A stretch of DNA of 64,000 nucleotides from Erythroxylum novogranatense (Eukaryota; Streptophyta; Magnoliopsida; Malpighiales; Erythroxylaceae), in assembly GCA_029891385.1 (NCBI GenBank), contig CM057233.1, forward strand, positions 26,913,352-26,977,351, given 5' to 3'. Made by a program: the position numbers and the translations under genes. Positions within the stretch are counted from its first letter, which is position 1. Each line of letters begins with the position of its first letter. Under the pieces are notes generated by a model, which ran no database searches, had not been told where the DNA came from, and was given only the letters and a program-made list of their open reading frames with translations. This document shows positions 45,374-56,735 of the stretch, in pieces.

Positions 45374-47005
45374 TCATGTGCTCCTCGTCTCCCAAGTTGC
45401 CTCCTCTGATGGATGGTTCTTCCATAGGACTTTCACCAATGGAATCACCCTGCTCCTCAATCGCTTGACCCACGATTCGATAATCTGTACCGGCTCCTCA
45501 ACATAACTCAAATCACTAGCTATCTCAATCTCTTGTGTCGGAATCACATGAGTCAGGTCTGAGCGGTATCTCCGGAGCATACTCATATGAAACACATCGT
45601 GCAACTGGGACATCTCACTAGGCAATGCCAATCTATAGGCCAACGGTCCAATCCTCTCAGTAATCTCATACGGACCGATATACCATGGACTCAACTTGCC
45701 CTTACGGCCAAATCTCAGCACTCCTCTCCAAGGTGACACTTGGAGGAATACTCTATCGCCCACACTGTACTCCATCTCACGGCGATGCTGATCCATATAA
45801 CTCTTCTGTCTATCCTGAGCCGCCTTGATGCGACTCCGAATCAATCACACTTTATCCACTGTATCCTGGATCAGCTCGGGACCCTCGAGCATCTTCACAC
45901 CCTCTTCATCCCAATAAAGAGGTGATCTACACGGTCTCCCATATAAGGCCTCATACGGTGCCATCCCAATACTGCTCTGGTACTAATTATTGTACGCAAA
46001 CTCAACCAGAGCCAAGTATTGATCCCAAGCACCTCTGAACTCCAATACACAAGCTCTCAGCATATCCTCAACAGTCTTGATCTTCCTCTCACTCTGCCCA
46101 TCTATCTGAGGATGAAATGTTGTACTAAAGTTCAACCTCGAACCTATAGCTGACTGCAGGCTCCTCCAAAACCTCGAAGTAAATCTGGGATCCCTATCCG
46201 ACACTATCGATACTGGGACCCCATGCAGTCGCACAATCTCTGCCACATACTTCTGGGCCAACTGATCGAGAGTATTATTCTCTCGCACTGGCAAGAAGTG
46301 AGCCGATTTGGTCAACCGGTCCACTATGACCCAGATCGCATCATGCTGCCTCGGCGTCCTAGGCAACCCCATAATAAAATCCATAATAATTCGCTCCCAT
46401 TTCCACTTCGGAATGGGCAACGAATGCAATCTCCCAACTGGGGCCTGGTGCTCAGCCTTAACCTGCTGGCACGTCAAACACCGAGAAACGAACTCTGCCA
46501 CTTGCCTCTTCATACCTGGCCACCAGAAATGCAACTTAAGGGTATTATACATCTTGGTAGTACCAGGATGCATAGCATAAGCGGCCACATGCGCTTCCTC
46601 CAAAATCTCTCGTCTCAGATCATCAACATCTGGCACACACAACCTTTGACCCATCCAAAGAGTCCCATCTCTCAACTCGAAATCAGCAGTCAACCCTGAT
46701 CTGAATCTATCCATCAATCTCACTAACACTTGATCTTGCTCTTGGACTCTCCTGATCCTGTCCTGCAACATCGGCCTCAGCCTCAGAGTAGCAATCAAAG
46801 CTCCATCCTGAGCCAAATCCATCTGCACATTAAGTGCTCTCAACTGAATTAAACTAGGCAGTCGCCCAATTTGAATCTGAGCTGCACTGATATGAGATCT
46901 CCTACTCAACGCATCTGCCACCACATTGGCCTTCCCTAGATGATACTCAATCATGCAGTCATAGTCCTTCAACAGCTCAATCCATCTCCTCTGTCTCAGA
47001 TTCAA
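45374..47005 (-). pseudogene. gypsy-1 copy A integrase with chromodomain-like end
   Basis: This starts within RNase H ([17 protein letters not shown]). The zinc domain follows (EEAHVAAYAMHPGTTKMYNT, CLTCQQVKAEH), then the core with IIMDFIMGLPRT, SIVSDRDPRFTS and FHPQIDGQSERK, keeping D, D and E in a 340-codon frame (47005-45983). After a stop at NN(stop)YQSS, and another near 45846 that looks like CGA to TGA, comes KAAQDRQKSYMDQHRR and the GPY block KLSPWYIGPYEI. The end has VEEPVQIIESWVKRLRSRVI and KVLWKNHPSEEATWE, the chromodomain-like tail of Tekay/Del chromoviruses. That tail is thought to guide insertion to particular chromatin. Confidence 0.9.
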
Positions 47006-47008
47006 CTC

Positions 47009-48110
47009 TCACTGACTCAACAGATATCTCAGACTCTTATGATCAGTGAAGATCTGGAACGTCTCCCCATTCAAATAATGCCTCCAGATCTTCAAAGCAA
47101 ACACCACTGCAGCCAACTCCAAATCATGCACTGGATAATTAACCTCGTGAGACTTCAGCTGTCTCGAGGCATACGCTATAACTCTCCCATGCTGCATCAG
47201 AGCACTGCCTAATCCCTGCTGCGAAGCATTACTAAATACCTCGAAACCTCCGGACCCTGACGGCAAGGCTAACACTGGCGCCGTAGTCAATCGATGCCTA
47301 AGCTCCTCTAACTCTCATCAGTCCATCTGAAAGCCACATTCTTCCTCAGAAGTTTTGTCAAATGGGCTGAGATCACTAAAAACCCCTCTACAAACCTCCG
47401 GTAATATCCTGCTAAATCGAGGAAACTCCGAATCTCTGACACGTTCCTCGAAACCTCCCAACTCCTCACTGCCTCAATCTTGTGAGGATCCACCCGGATA
47501 CCCTCACCAGACACAATGTGGCCTAAGAACACCACCTCATCCAACCAAAATTCATATTTTGTGAATTTGGCATACAACTGTCTCTCCCTCATGATTTGCA
47601 ATACAATCCTTAGATGCTCCGCATGCTCCTGTCTACTCCTCGAATACACTAAAATATCATCAATAAACACAATCACGAACTGATCCAGGTAGGGCTGAAA
47701 GACTCTATTCATCAAGGCCATGAAGGCTGTTGGGGCATTGGTCAACCCAAACGGCATCACTAAGAACTCGAAATGCCCATACCTGCTCCTGAAAGCACTC
47801 TTAGGCACATCGGCCTCTGCAATCCTCAACTGATAATACCCTGACCTCAGATCCAACTTAGTAAACACCTGAGCTCCCTGCAACTGGTCAAATAGATCAT
47901 CGATCCTAGGCAGCGGATACTTATTCTTCACTGTCACTCGGTTCAGCTGCCTATAATAGATGCACAACCTCAAAGTCCCATCCTTCTTCTTCACAAACAA
48001 CACTGGGGCTCCCCACGGTGAAACACTGGGTCTAATGACCCCTTATCCAACAACTCCTGCAACTGAGCCTTAAGCTCCCTCAGTTCCACCGGTGCCATCC
48101 TATATGGAGG
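47009..48110 (-). pseudogene. gypsy-1 copy A reverse transcriptase and RNase H
   Basis: The 231-codon frame 48003-47308 holds [59 protein letters not shown], and FIDDILVYS with the catalytic aspartates at 47656-47661. [15 protein letters not shown] follows. A frameshift near 47300 leads to RNase H at 47290-47009: [10 protein letters not shown] (family [10 protein letters not shown], catalytic Asp lost), [15 protein letters not shown] and [13 protein letters not shown]. RNase H ends at a TGA where copy B has CGA. Otherwise this is the best-preserved RT in the window. Confidence 0.9.
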
Positions 48111-48130
48111 TATAGATATAAGAGTGGTAC

Positions 48131-49558
48131 CTAGAATGAGGTCAATCTCAAACTCCGTCTCCCGATCAAACCCGGTAACTCATCAGGGAACACATCCGAA
48201 AACTCCCTAATCACGGGAATATCCTGCAACCTCTGCTTAATCCTGGTGTCTAACAAATGAGCCAAATACGCCTCACAACCTCCCTGCATCAACCTCAGGG
48301 CACTCAAAAAGGAAATCATCCTAGCTGGCATCGCTCGACTAACACCTCGGCTTGCTCTAGTCGACTCAGAGATTCTAACACAACCTCCTTCGTATAACAA
48401 TCCATCACTACCTATGCTCAAGAAGTTACCCATCCACAGAATCACATCTATCTCTCTCAGAGGCAATACTATCAGGTCTGCACTCAACTCTGCCTGATCA
48501 ATCACTATCGGACATCCCTTGCAGACCTCTCCCAAAACTGTTGTACTACCCAGAGGCGTACTCACCTCTAACCCACACTGCAATCTCTCCCTATCACAAT
48601 GCAGTCTACATGCCACATGCGGTGCAATGAATGAATGAGTGGATCCAGGATCCAATAACGCATATGCTTCAAAACCACAAATCAAAAGCATACCTGCAAC
48701 AACATCTGGAGACTCCTGAGCCTCCTGCCAAGTCATAGCATAGAATCTAGCCTGGGACTGCTGACGGATGCTCTGATCCTCAGTCCTCACTGCAGATCCC
48801 TCAGCTCGGCCTCGGCCTCGACCTCGACCTCGACATCCAGATCCACCTCCACGACTCTGCTGCACAGTGGTAAAGCTACCTGATCTACCAGTCATAGTGG
48901 ACTGGGCCTCCACAGTAAAAGGATACTCTCAGAGCTGATGGTCCATGGAACCACACTTGAGACACGCCCAGAAACCTCCAAAGACCTCCCATCGTGTCTC
49001 CTCTCACAATACTCACATAGCGGAGACTCGCCGAACCTCTAGCATCACACGACCACTCCTGCATCGAGCAATCGCCCCTACGCCCAAATCTGATCTGTTC
49101 ACCTCCTCCTAAGACACAAGGTCCCTGGTCCGCACTTATTAAATCCTCTACTCTCACTACCCCGACCGCCACTCGGTCTCTTGCCACTGGGGCCCGACTG
49201 CACTCAGCTTGGCTCGCCTCGAGTCGCCGATCCTCACTACACCGCCTCAACTCAACGAAGGTGCCCATATCAGACCGGGCTAACCTAGTACGAATCTCCA
49301 GATTGAGCCCTCCCTCGAATCTCCGACACCTCTCAGATTCTAAAGCAATCAAAGCAGAGGCATATCCCATCAATTCATTGAACCGAACCTCATACTCAGC
49401 CACTGACATCTAACGCTGTCTCAACTCAAGAAACTCCTGCATCTTCATCTCTAAATACACCTTGGGCATGAAGTTATCTCTGAATGCCCTCTGAAAATCA
49501 TCCCATGTCAGCATGCAGGGCCTGGTGGAACTGCCCAGGACAATCTTCCACCACTAAA
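48131..49558 (-). pseudogene. gypsy-1 copy A gag and protease, 5' truncated
   Basis: Gag begins mid-domain at the fusion point (WWKIVLGSSTRPCMLTWDDF, 49553 down). It continues EFLELRQR, a stop, and SVAEYEVRFNELMGYASAL. Its zinc-knuckle part is scrambled by indels (49150-48900). Protease follows in a 260-codon frame: FYAMTWQEAQESPDVVAGM, then ALLDPGSTHSFIAPHVA. The catalytic motif is D-P-G instead of D-S/T-G, as in copy B, so this may be the normal family form. STPLGSTTVLGEVCKGCPI and a mutated VILWMGNF follow (family VILGMDWL). The N-terminal third of gag is missing. Confidence 0.85.
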
Positions 49559-49722
49559 TGCTGGAAAAATCATGAATGCATGTCACTATGTATGCATGTG
49601 CAATTAACTCATTTATCACTGATGCAGAGGCAAAATACACGTGCAGTTCAATTATGAATGCACCCAATGCTATCCCGTCCAAATTACCGATATGCCCATC
49701 ACATCAGTAACGGGATGTTACA
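49555..49722 (-). repeat. 168-bp LTR remnant between copies A and B
   Basis: It matches the inner edge of the gypsy-1 LTR (62531-62698) at the same length and with few differences, ending GGGATGTTACA. Its left side joins gag of copy A at a shared TAA. Its right side is followed by a few polypurine-tract bases and then RNase H of copy B. Confidence 0.95.
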
Positions 49723-49730
49723 ATTCTCCC

Positions 49731-50925
49731 CTCCTGATCCTGTCCTGTAACATCGGCCTCAGCCTCAGAGTAGCAATCAAAGCTCCATCCTGAGCCAAAT
49801 CCATCTGCACATTAAGTGCTCTCAACTGAATTAAACTAGGCAGTCTCTCAATCTGAATCTGAGCTACACTGATATAAGATCTCCTACTCAACGCATCTGC
49901 CACCACATTGGCCTTCCCTGGATGATACTCAATCGTGCAATCATAGTCCTTCAACAGCTCAATCCATCTCCTCTGTCTCAGATTCAACTCTCGCTGGCTC
50001 AATAGATATCTCAGACTCTTATGATCAGTAAAGATCTGGAACGTCTCCCCATACAAATAATGCCTCCAGATCTTCAAAGTAAACACCACTGCAGCCAACT
50101 CCAAATCATGCACTGGATAATTAACCTCGTGAGACTTCAGCTGTCTCGAGGCATACGCTATAACTCTCCTATACTACATCAGAACACTGCCTAATCCCTG
50201 CTGCGAAGCATCACTAAATACCTCGAAACCTCCGGACCCTGACGGCAAGGCTAACACTGGCGCCGTAGTCAATCGATGCCTAAGCTCCTCAAAGCTCCTC
50301 TGACACTCATCAGTCCATCTGAAAGTCACATTCTTCCTCAGATGTTTTGTCAAAGGGGCTGAGATCACTGAAAACCCCTCGACAAACTTCTGGTAATATC
50401 CTGCTAAACCGAGGAAACTCCGAATCTCTGACACGTTCCTAGAAACCTCCCAACTCCTCACTGCCTCAATCTTGTGAGGATCCACCCGGATACCCTCACC
50501 AGACACAAGGTGGCCTAAGAACACCACCTTATCCAGCCAAAATTCACATTTTGTGAATTTAGCATGCAACTGTCTCTCCCTCATGATTTGCAATACAATC
50601 CTCAGATGCTCCGCATGCTCCTGTCTACTCCTCAAATACACTGAAATATCATCAATAAACACAATCACGAACTGATCCAGGTAGGGCTGAAAGACTCTAT
50701 TCATCAAGGCCATGAAGGCTGTCGGGGATTGGTCAACCCAAACGGCATCACTAAGAACTCGAAATGCCCATACCAGCTCTTGAAAGCACTCTTAGGCACA
50801 TCGGCCTCTGCAATCCTCAACTGATAATACCCTGACCTCAGATCCAACTTAGTAAACACCTGAGCTCCCTGCAACTGGTCAAATAGATCATCGATCCTAA
50901 GCAGCGGATACTTATTCTTCATCAC
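49731..50925 (-). pseudogene. gypsy-1 copy B reverse transcriptase and RNase H
   Basis: Frames 50925-50704 ([30 protein letters not shown]) and 50713-50174 ([11 protein letters not shown] with both catalytic aspartates, [25 protein letters not shown]) are joined by a one-base frameshift at MPFGLTN. RNase H continues at 50113-49731 ([54 protein letters not shown]). The frame stops in the link to integrase ([11 protein letters not shown]). All of integrase and the chromodomain, about 1.4 kb in copy A, are deleted, with CTC shared at the joint. Confidence 0.9.
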
Positions 50926-51018
50926 ACTCGGCTCACCGCCTATAATCGATGCACAACCTCAAAGTCCCATCCTTCTTCTTCACAAACAACACCGGGCTCC
51001 CCACGCTAAACACCGGGT

Positions 51019-51760
51019 CTAATGAACCCTTATCCAACAACTCCTGAATCGAGCCTTAAGCTCCTCGCCCACCGGTGCCATCCTATATGGAGGTATAGAT
51101 ATAGGAGCGGTACCTGGAACGAGGTCAATCTCAAACTCTGTCTTCCGATCCGGTGGCAAACCCGGTAACTCATCGGGGAACACATCCGGAAATTCCCTAA
51201 TCACGGGAATATCCTGCAACCTCTGCTCAATCCTTGTGTCCACCACATGAACCAAATACGCCTCACAACCTCCCTGCATCAACCTCAGGGCACTCAAAAA
51301 GGAAATCATCCTAGCTGACACTGCCTGACTAACACCTCGAAAAACAGCTCTAGGCTGACCAGGAGATTCTAACGCAACCTCCTTGGTATAACAATCCATC
51401 ACGGCCCTATGCTCGAGCAGTCACCCATCCTGTAATCACATCTATCTCTCTCAGAGGCAATACTATCAGGTCTGCACTCAACTCTGCCTAATCAATCACT
51501 ATCGGACATCCCTTACAGACCTCTCCCAAAACTGTCGTACTACCCAGAGGCGTACTCACCTCTAACCCACACTGCAATCTCTCCCTATCATAATGCAGTC
51601 CACATGCCACATGCGGTGCAATGAATGAATGAGTGGATCCAGGATCCCACAATGCATATGCTTCAAAACCAGAAATCAGAAGCATACCCGCAACAACATC
51701 TGGAGACTCCTGAGCCTCCTGCCGAGTCATAGCATATAGAATCTAGCCTGGGACTGCTGA
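51019..51760 (-). pseudogene. gypsy-1 copy B protease and linker
   Basis: The frame 51730-51488 reads MTRQEAQESPDVVAGMLLIS, then ALWDPGSTHSFIAPHVA and STPLGSTTVLGEVCKGCPI. A stop (CAG to TAG type) follows VID. The second half, VITGWVTAR-like text, is disrupted near 51420. It continues in 51402-51019 as MDCYTKEVALESPGQPRAVF and [20 protein letters not shown], the linker to RT with [15 protein letters not shown]. Sequence around 50930-51070 carries many small indels relative to copy A. Confidence 0.85.
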
Positions 51761-51769
51761 CGGCTGCTC

Positions 51770-52850
51770 TGATCCTCAGTCCTCACTGCAGATCCCTCAG
51801 CTCGGCCTCAGCCTCGACCTCGGCCTCTCCATCCAGATCCACCTCCACGACTCTGCTGCACCGTGGTAAAGCTACCTGATCTACCAGTCATAGTGGACTG
51901 GGCCTCCACAGTAAAAGGATACTCTCAGAGCTGATGGTCCATGGAACCACACTTGAGACACGCTCCGGTAAACCTCCAGCACTCCCCACTGTGTCTCCTC
52001 TCACAATACTCACATAGCGGGAGACTCTGGCCGGAACCTCTAGCACTGCTACGGCCACTACCAGACTGAACAAATCTGCTCCTCTGCCCAAATCTAGACT
52101 GTCTACCTCCTTCGGATGACCTGAAGGTCCTGGTCTAGCGCTTGTTAAATCCTCTACTCTCACTACCCTGACTGCCACTCGGTCTCTTGCCATCGGGCCC
52201 CGACTGACTCACTTGGCTCTGTCTCGTAAACCGCCGATCCTCATCCGAATCGCCTCAACTCCACGAAGGTGCCCATATCAGACCGGGCTAACCTGTTACG
52301 GATCTCCAGATTGAGCCCTCCCTCGAATCTCCGGCACCTATCAGATTCTGAAGCAATCAAAGCAGAGGCATATCCCATCAATTCATTGAACCGAACCTCA
52401 TACTCAGCCACTGACATCTGACCCTATCCCAACTCAAGAAACTCCTGCATCTTCATCTCTAGATGCACCTTGGGCATGAAGTTATCTCTGAATGCCCTCT
52501 GAAAATCATCCCATGTCAGCATGCAGGGCCTGGTGGAACTGCCCGGGACAGTCTTCCACCACTAATAAGCCGGACCCTGAAGCAAAGACACTGCATAGTC
52601 AAAGCGCTCCTCAGAGTCGCAGTCCATCTGATCGAGGACTCTCTCTCTCTCGGCCTCCCCATCCTCACCTCCGCAGGCTCTGCTACCATGGAAGTCAACG
52701 GCTCCACCATGCAGCCTATTATACCTCCTCTCCCATCTCACGGGAACTCTAGGAGGTAGCTCATCATAATGAGGCACAGGGGACTCTCTACTAGCTCCCA
52801 CGGATCCTAGGTCAGCTGGTTGTGCCACTTGATCCCCAAGAACGGATGAC
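51770..52850 (-). pseudogene. gypsy-1 copy B gag
   Basis: It starts near 52850 just inside the leader: AQPADLGSVGASRESPVPHY, then WERRYNRLHGGAVDFHGSRA. Downstream are RVLDQMDCDSEERFDYAVSL and LLQGPAY, then a TAG (52562-52564), then WWKTVPGSSTRPCMLTWDDF, EFLELG, stop, GQMSVAEYEVRFNELMGYAS. These are the conserved gypsy gag blocks. The C-terminal arginine- and glycine-rich part and zinc knuckle (52200-51890) are frameshifted; the knuckle has lost a cysteine and carries TGA where CGA is expected. The same internal stop after GPAY occurs in gypsy-2 and at the copy A junction. Confidence 0.85.
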
Positions 52851-52937
52851 CTACAACAACAAGAATCTGATCAATTTTTGATTTTCTCACTGAAATTCAA
52901 GCCTAAAATACACTATGCCCAAAAGATGCCAAACCAT

Positions 52938-52949
52938 GCTCTGATACCA
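52938..52949 (-). promoter_or_regulatory. tRNA-iMet primer-binding site of gypsy-1
   Basis: The minus strand reads TGGTATCAGAGC, five bases from the LTR edge at 52955. It belongs to copy B. Confidence 0.9.
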
Positions 52950-53253
52950 CCTAATGTAGTGCCCCCTTACCATAAGGAACGCACCGGGACGCCCGTGGAT
53001 CGTTTCGACGCATATCCTGTTGGACCAATGGTGGTTGACAAATTAAATCCCTTTATGTTTTGATAATAATAAAATATCTAGAATTAGTTAAGAAATTATT
53101 TCAGGTACTATTCAATGAAAGAGTTGTGCAAATCAAGAAGAGCAAGTGTTTAATCATTGAAGAATCAAGATGGGAGTTGCCTTCTAAGAGAAAATGACAT
53201 AAAACTTAAGGATTATAGAGGATTTGGTCGGATGTTACCATTGAAGTCAATAC

Positions 53254-53426
53254 AAGTCGACTTACATGGAGATATGACAATACAAGTCGACTTATCATAC
53301 ACAAGTCGACTTATCGAGGACGACAAGTCAACTTACATGGGACAAGTCGACTTATTGGAGAGCAGAGTTACAATTTTTACGTAAATGGTTGAAACAAGTC
53401 GACTTATTCATTCGACAAGTCGACTT
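53254..53426. repeat. Array of AAGTCGACTT palindromes, 5' LTR
   Basis: Copies start at 53254, 53284, 53303, 53325 (one mismatch), 53344, 53396 and 53417, usually as ACAAGTCGACTTA. The 3' LTR has six at 59300, 59319, 59341, 59360, 59412 (one mismatch) and 59433. Confidence 0.95.
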
Positions 53427-53550
53427 ATGGATGCACCAAATCAGCTCCAACGGTCCAATTAGCTAAAAATGGAATGGAGATTATCAAGGAACGGCTATAA
53501 CAAATTAAGCAACGGCTAGAAGACCTCTAACAGCTATATTTCTTCAAGTA

Positions 53551-53562
53551 TAAATAGAGGAT
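53551..53562 (+). promoter_or_regulatory. TATA box of copia-2 LTR
   Basis: TATAAATAGAGG lies downstream of the palindrome array and about 480 bp before the LTR end. The same sequence is in the 3' LTR at 59566-59577. Position and consensus fit the U3-R promoter of an LTR. Confidence 0.75.
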
Positions 53563-54043
53563 GATGGAAGAAGAGTAGATGCAAGTTCCACAAGTCTAAA
53601 TAATCTTCTATTGCTTCAAATTGCTCACTATTGCTCTTATTTTTTTACTCTATTGTTTTGAGCACTTGTTCTTCAATCTTTACTATATTTCTTTTACAAT
53701 TTGAGTGACGAGTGGAAGGTCATGTGTGAGGTAGGATTTGTGCCGTAAGACAAATCGTTTGTAAGGTAGCTTGAGCCGGAAGTCAAGTGGCATTGTAAAA
53801 AGTTTACACTCAACTACAAAGTGTGCAATAAAGTGATTGGCAAAATCCTAAGTGGGAGCTTAGGTAGAGGAAGTAGGTTTTAGCACCGAACCTCTATAAA
53901 AACAAGTGTTTGATCTTCTTCCCTACACTTTTCAATTAAGTTTATCAAAATTGTTTTTGTGTATTTTAACTTCTGATTTTCTTGTAGAAATTCTCAAAGA
54001 ATTTTAAAGATCTATTCAACCCCCCTTCTAGATCACTTACAAT

Positions 54044-54055
54044 TGGTATCAGAGC
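54044..54055 (+). promoter_or_regulatory. tRNA-iMet primer-binding site of copia-2
   Basis: TGGTATCAGAGC lies two bases after the LTR end. Confidence 0.95.
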
Positions 54056-54069
54056 AGAAGTATCCGGGG

Positions 54070-55759
54070 ATGGCACACAATAACTTAGCGAAAGAAGGTA
54101 ATACTAATAATCGCCCTCCTTTATTTAATGGTACTAATTATTCTTCTTGGAAAAATCCTATGAAGTACCACATCATTAACGAGGGTAGAATATTGAAGAT
54201 AATTATCTTCGGTCCACAACCACCGTTAAAAGAAAATGGTGAGTTAAAACGAGTGGAATACGATGACAATGATCGGAGGCAAGCCTACATCAACGCTTAA
54301 AGCAATGAAGTTAATCTATTGCGCTCTCACGATTAAGGAAAGAAACCAAGTTAACTCGTGTACCAGCGCTAAAGAAATGTGGAGAGACTTGCATCACCCA
54401 TGAAGGAACCAACTAAGTTAGGAGACAAAATCAACATGCCGCTTCATGACTATGAAATGTTTGTCATGAAGGAAGGTGAGTCCATTTCAACTATGCTTGA
54501 TCGCTTTGCAAAAATCATAAATGGATTAGGCAACCTTGGAAAGCATATGTCTAATGTGAGAAGGTAAAGAAAATCCTTCGCTCACTACCAAAGGAATGGG
54601 ACTCACAAGTCACCGCCATTATGGAGTCCAAAGATCTCAATCATCCGAATTCAACGCCTTGGTGGGATCACTTATCAACTATGAGATTATTCTCAAATCC
54701 AGAGGAGGTAGAGGTAAGCCTAAAAAATCTATTGCTTTTAAAGCTAACACTTCTTTTGTTGATGAAAGTGATGAGGAAATAGATGAAGTCGAGGAAGACG
54801 AAGTAATAGCTATGTACGCTAGAAATTTACAGAAGTTCAAGGGACTTCTCAAAATCGAAGGAAAGAATTAAATGGCGTAAACAAAGTAAAGAAAGAGGTT
54901 TGGCGCGGAAAGAAAATCAAAAGGCTATGACGAAAAGAAAGGCATCGAAGAATGTTGGAGATGTGGAAAACGGGAACATATCGCAAGAGAATGCAAAAGC
55001 TCATCCTCCACATCAAACTTTCAGAAAAATGACAAATACGACAAAGGTAAAAGGAAAACTAACCTGGTGGCAACTTGGAGTGATGAAGAGGATGCATACC
55101 AAAGCGATGATGAAAACAACCTGGAACTTATGGCAAAAATTTCATCAAGTGATGATGAAAATGAGGTAACTCTCAATGACCTAGATCTAAGAGATTCTTT
55201 TGATGCCTTACAAACTGATTTGAAAGAAGCCATTGAGATTAATAAAAAATTAAGAAAGAAAATACGAGAATTGGTTGCTGAAAATAGTGCCTTACATGAA
55301 ACTATTGATGATTTAGATAGTCCAAAGGAAGATCATTCTGCATGCCATGTTGAAAAGGAAAAACTTTTTTGTGAGCTTGATAGACTTAGAAAAGAATTTT
55401 CGTATGTGGTTGGAAAATTTATGAATGGAAACGAAAAGTTTGAAAAGTTGTTATCGTTGCAAAGATATTCAATTTCTAAACATGGATTAGGATATGATCC
55501 TTTTGATAGAGATTGTTCGTTAATTTCCAAATTCACTAAGGATGGAAAAATCGCTCAATGTGCTAGATGCTTGAAAGATGGTCATATAGAAATTACCTGC
55601 AAGAGTACTAGAAGATGTGTTAAAGTTAAGAAAATTTGGGTTATTAAAGGCACAACACGACCTAATGTGGTTTACATGGCTAACCAAAGTGGACCCAAAA
55701 TGACTTGGGTACCTATAAGAAGAAAGAACATTGATATTGTAGGTACAAGCAAGGGATGA
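54070..55759 (+). pseudogene. copia-2 gag
   Basis: Gag builds the particle and binds RNA. The first ATG after the primer site is at 54070 (MAHNNLAKEGNTNNRPPLFN), followed by GTNYSSWKN. Frameshifts at about 54300, 54375 and 54570 split the capsid part (NMPLHDYEMFVMKEGESIST, MLDRFAKIINGL, FNALVGSLINYEI). The zinc knuckle CWRCGKREHIAREC is intact at 54953-54994 (C-X2-C-X4-H-X4-C). A long 230-codon frame (55067-55759) follows, with acidic text (SDDENNLELMAKISSSDDEN) and a coiled coil (EAIEINKKLRKKIRELVAEN). It leads to MTWVP just before protease. The coiled-coil tail is typical of Sirevirus gag. Confidence 0.9.
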
Positions 55760-55769
55760 AAGGCCATCA

Positions 55770-56735
55770 AACACTTGGTACATCGATAGCGGATGTTCAA
55801 GGCACATGAGTGGAGACAAGAACCTCTTTGCCGAAATTAAACCAAAGAATCAAGGTTATGTCACTTTCGGAGACAACAACAAAGGTAAGGTCATTGGAAT
55901 TGGTAAAGTGGGTAAGGAACCTTTGCCAACCATTGACAATGTTTTGCTTGTTGATGGATTGAAACATAATTTGTTAAGTGTCTCTCAACTTTGTGATATG
56001 AATTTTAATGTAAGTTTTGAATCATCACATTGTTTGGTTAAGAAGGATGGTCATGTAGCTTTCATTGGTTTAAGACATGGAAATACATACATTGTTGATT
56101 TACATGATGATAGTTCGTTTAATGAAAAGTGTTTAGTAACATTAGAAGAAAATGCATTTTTATGGCATAGAAAATTAGGACATGCTCCTTTGCCTCTAAT
56201 TTCTAAGCTTTCGAAAAATGACATAGTGAGAGGATTGCCTAAAATCAAATTTGTTAAAGATCACTTGTGTGAATCGTGTTTAAAAGGCAAACATGTTAGA
56301 GAATCTTTCAAACCAAAGAAAGAAATTTGCACATCTAGAATTCTTGAACTTGTGCATATGGATTTGATTGGATCATCTAGATATGCTAGTCTTAGTGGAA
56401 AATTTTATGTACTTGTGATTGTGGATGATTTTTCTAGATTTACTTGGTTAAGATTTCTTGTGAACAAAAGTGATGCCTTTAATGAATTTACCAAGTGGTG
56501 TAGATTGGTTCAAAATGAAAAAAATCTGTCAATCGTTGCAATTAGAACCGATCATGGAGGTGAATTTGAATGTGAATCTTTCGAAAGTCTTTGTGAGAAA
56601 TACGGAATGGAGCACAATTTCTCAACACCAAGGACTCCGCAACAAAATGGTGTAGTAGAAAGGAAGAATCGCTCACTTGAAGAAATGAGCAGAACTATGT
56701 TAAATGAGTACAATCTTCCAAAATCATTTTGGTGA
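55770..56735 (+). pseudogene. copia-2 protease end and integrase
   Basis: The frame opens with TWYIDSGCSRHMSGDKNLF, the copia protease active site (D-S-G at 55785-55793). It continues through the gag-pre-integrase zinc domain (FLWHRKLGHAPL, HLCESCLKGKHVRE). The integrase core has all catalytic acids: Asp in VHMDLIGSS (56361-56363), Asp in IRTDHGGEFE (56550-56552) and Glu in NGVVERKNRS (56658-56660). The frame stops at KSFW, where copia-1 continues FWAEAV: a base is missing, giving TGA at 56733-56735. The first protease residues lie in a different frame from gag. Confidence 0.95.

Larger units (their letters stand above)
53018..54041 (+). repeat. copia-2 5' LTR
   Basis: It begins TGTTGGACC and ends CACTTACA. 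The U3 part contains seven AAGTCGACTT units (53254-53426). A TATAAATAGAGG box at 53551-53562 is a good promoter candidate, with transcription expected about 30 bp downstream. Confidence 0.95.

Noticed and set aside
46223..46699. 158-codon plus-strand frame opposite gypsy-1 integrase
   Set aside because: Antisense of a well-identified integrase; the same shadow recurs opposite gypsy-2 integrase.
53254..53426. Regular short palindromic repeats as a CRISPR-like array
   Set aside because: Units are 10 bp, spacing is irregular, both LTRs of the element carry the array, and the DNA is plant nuclear.
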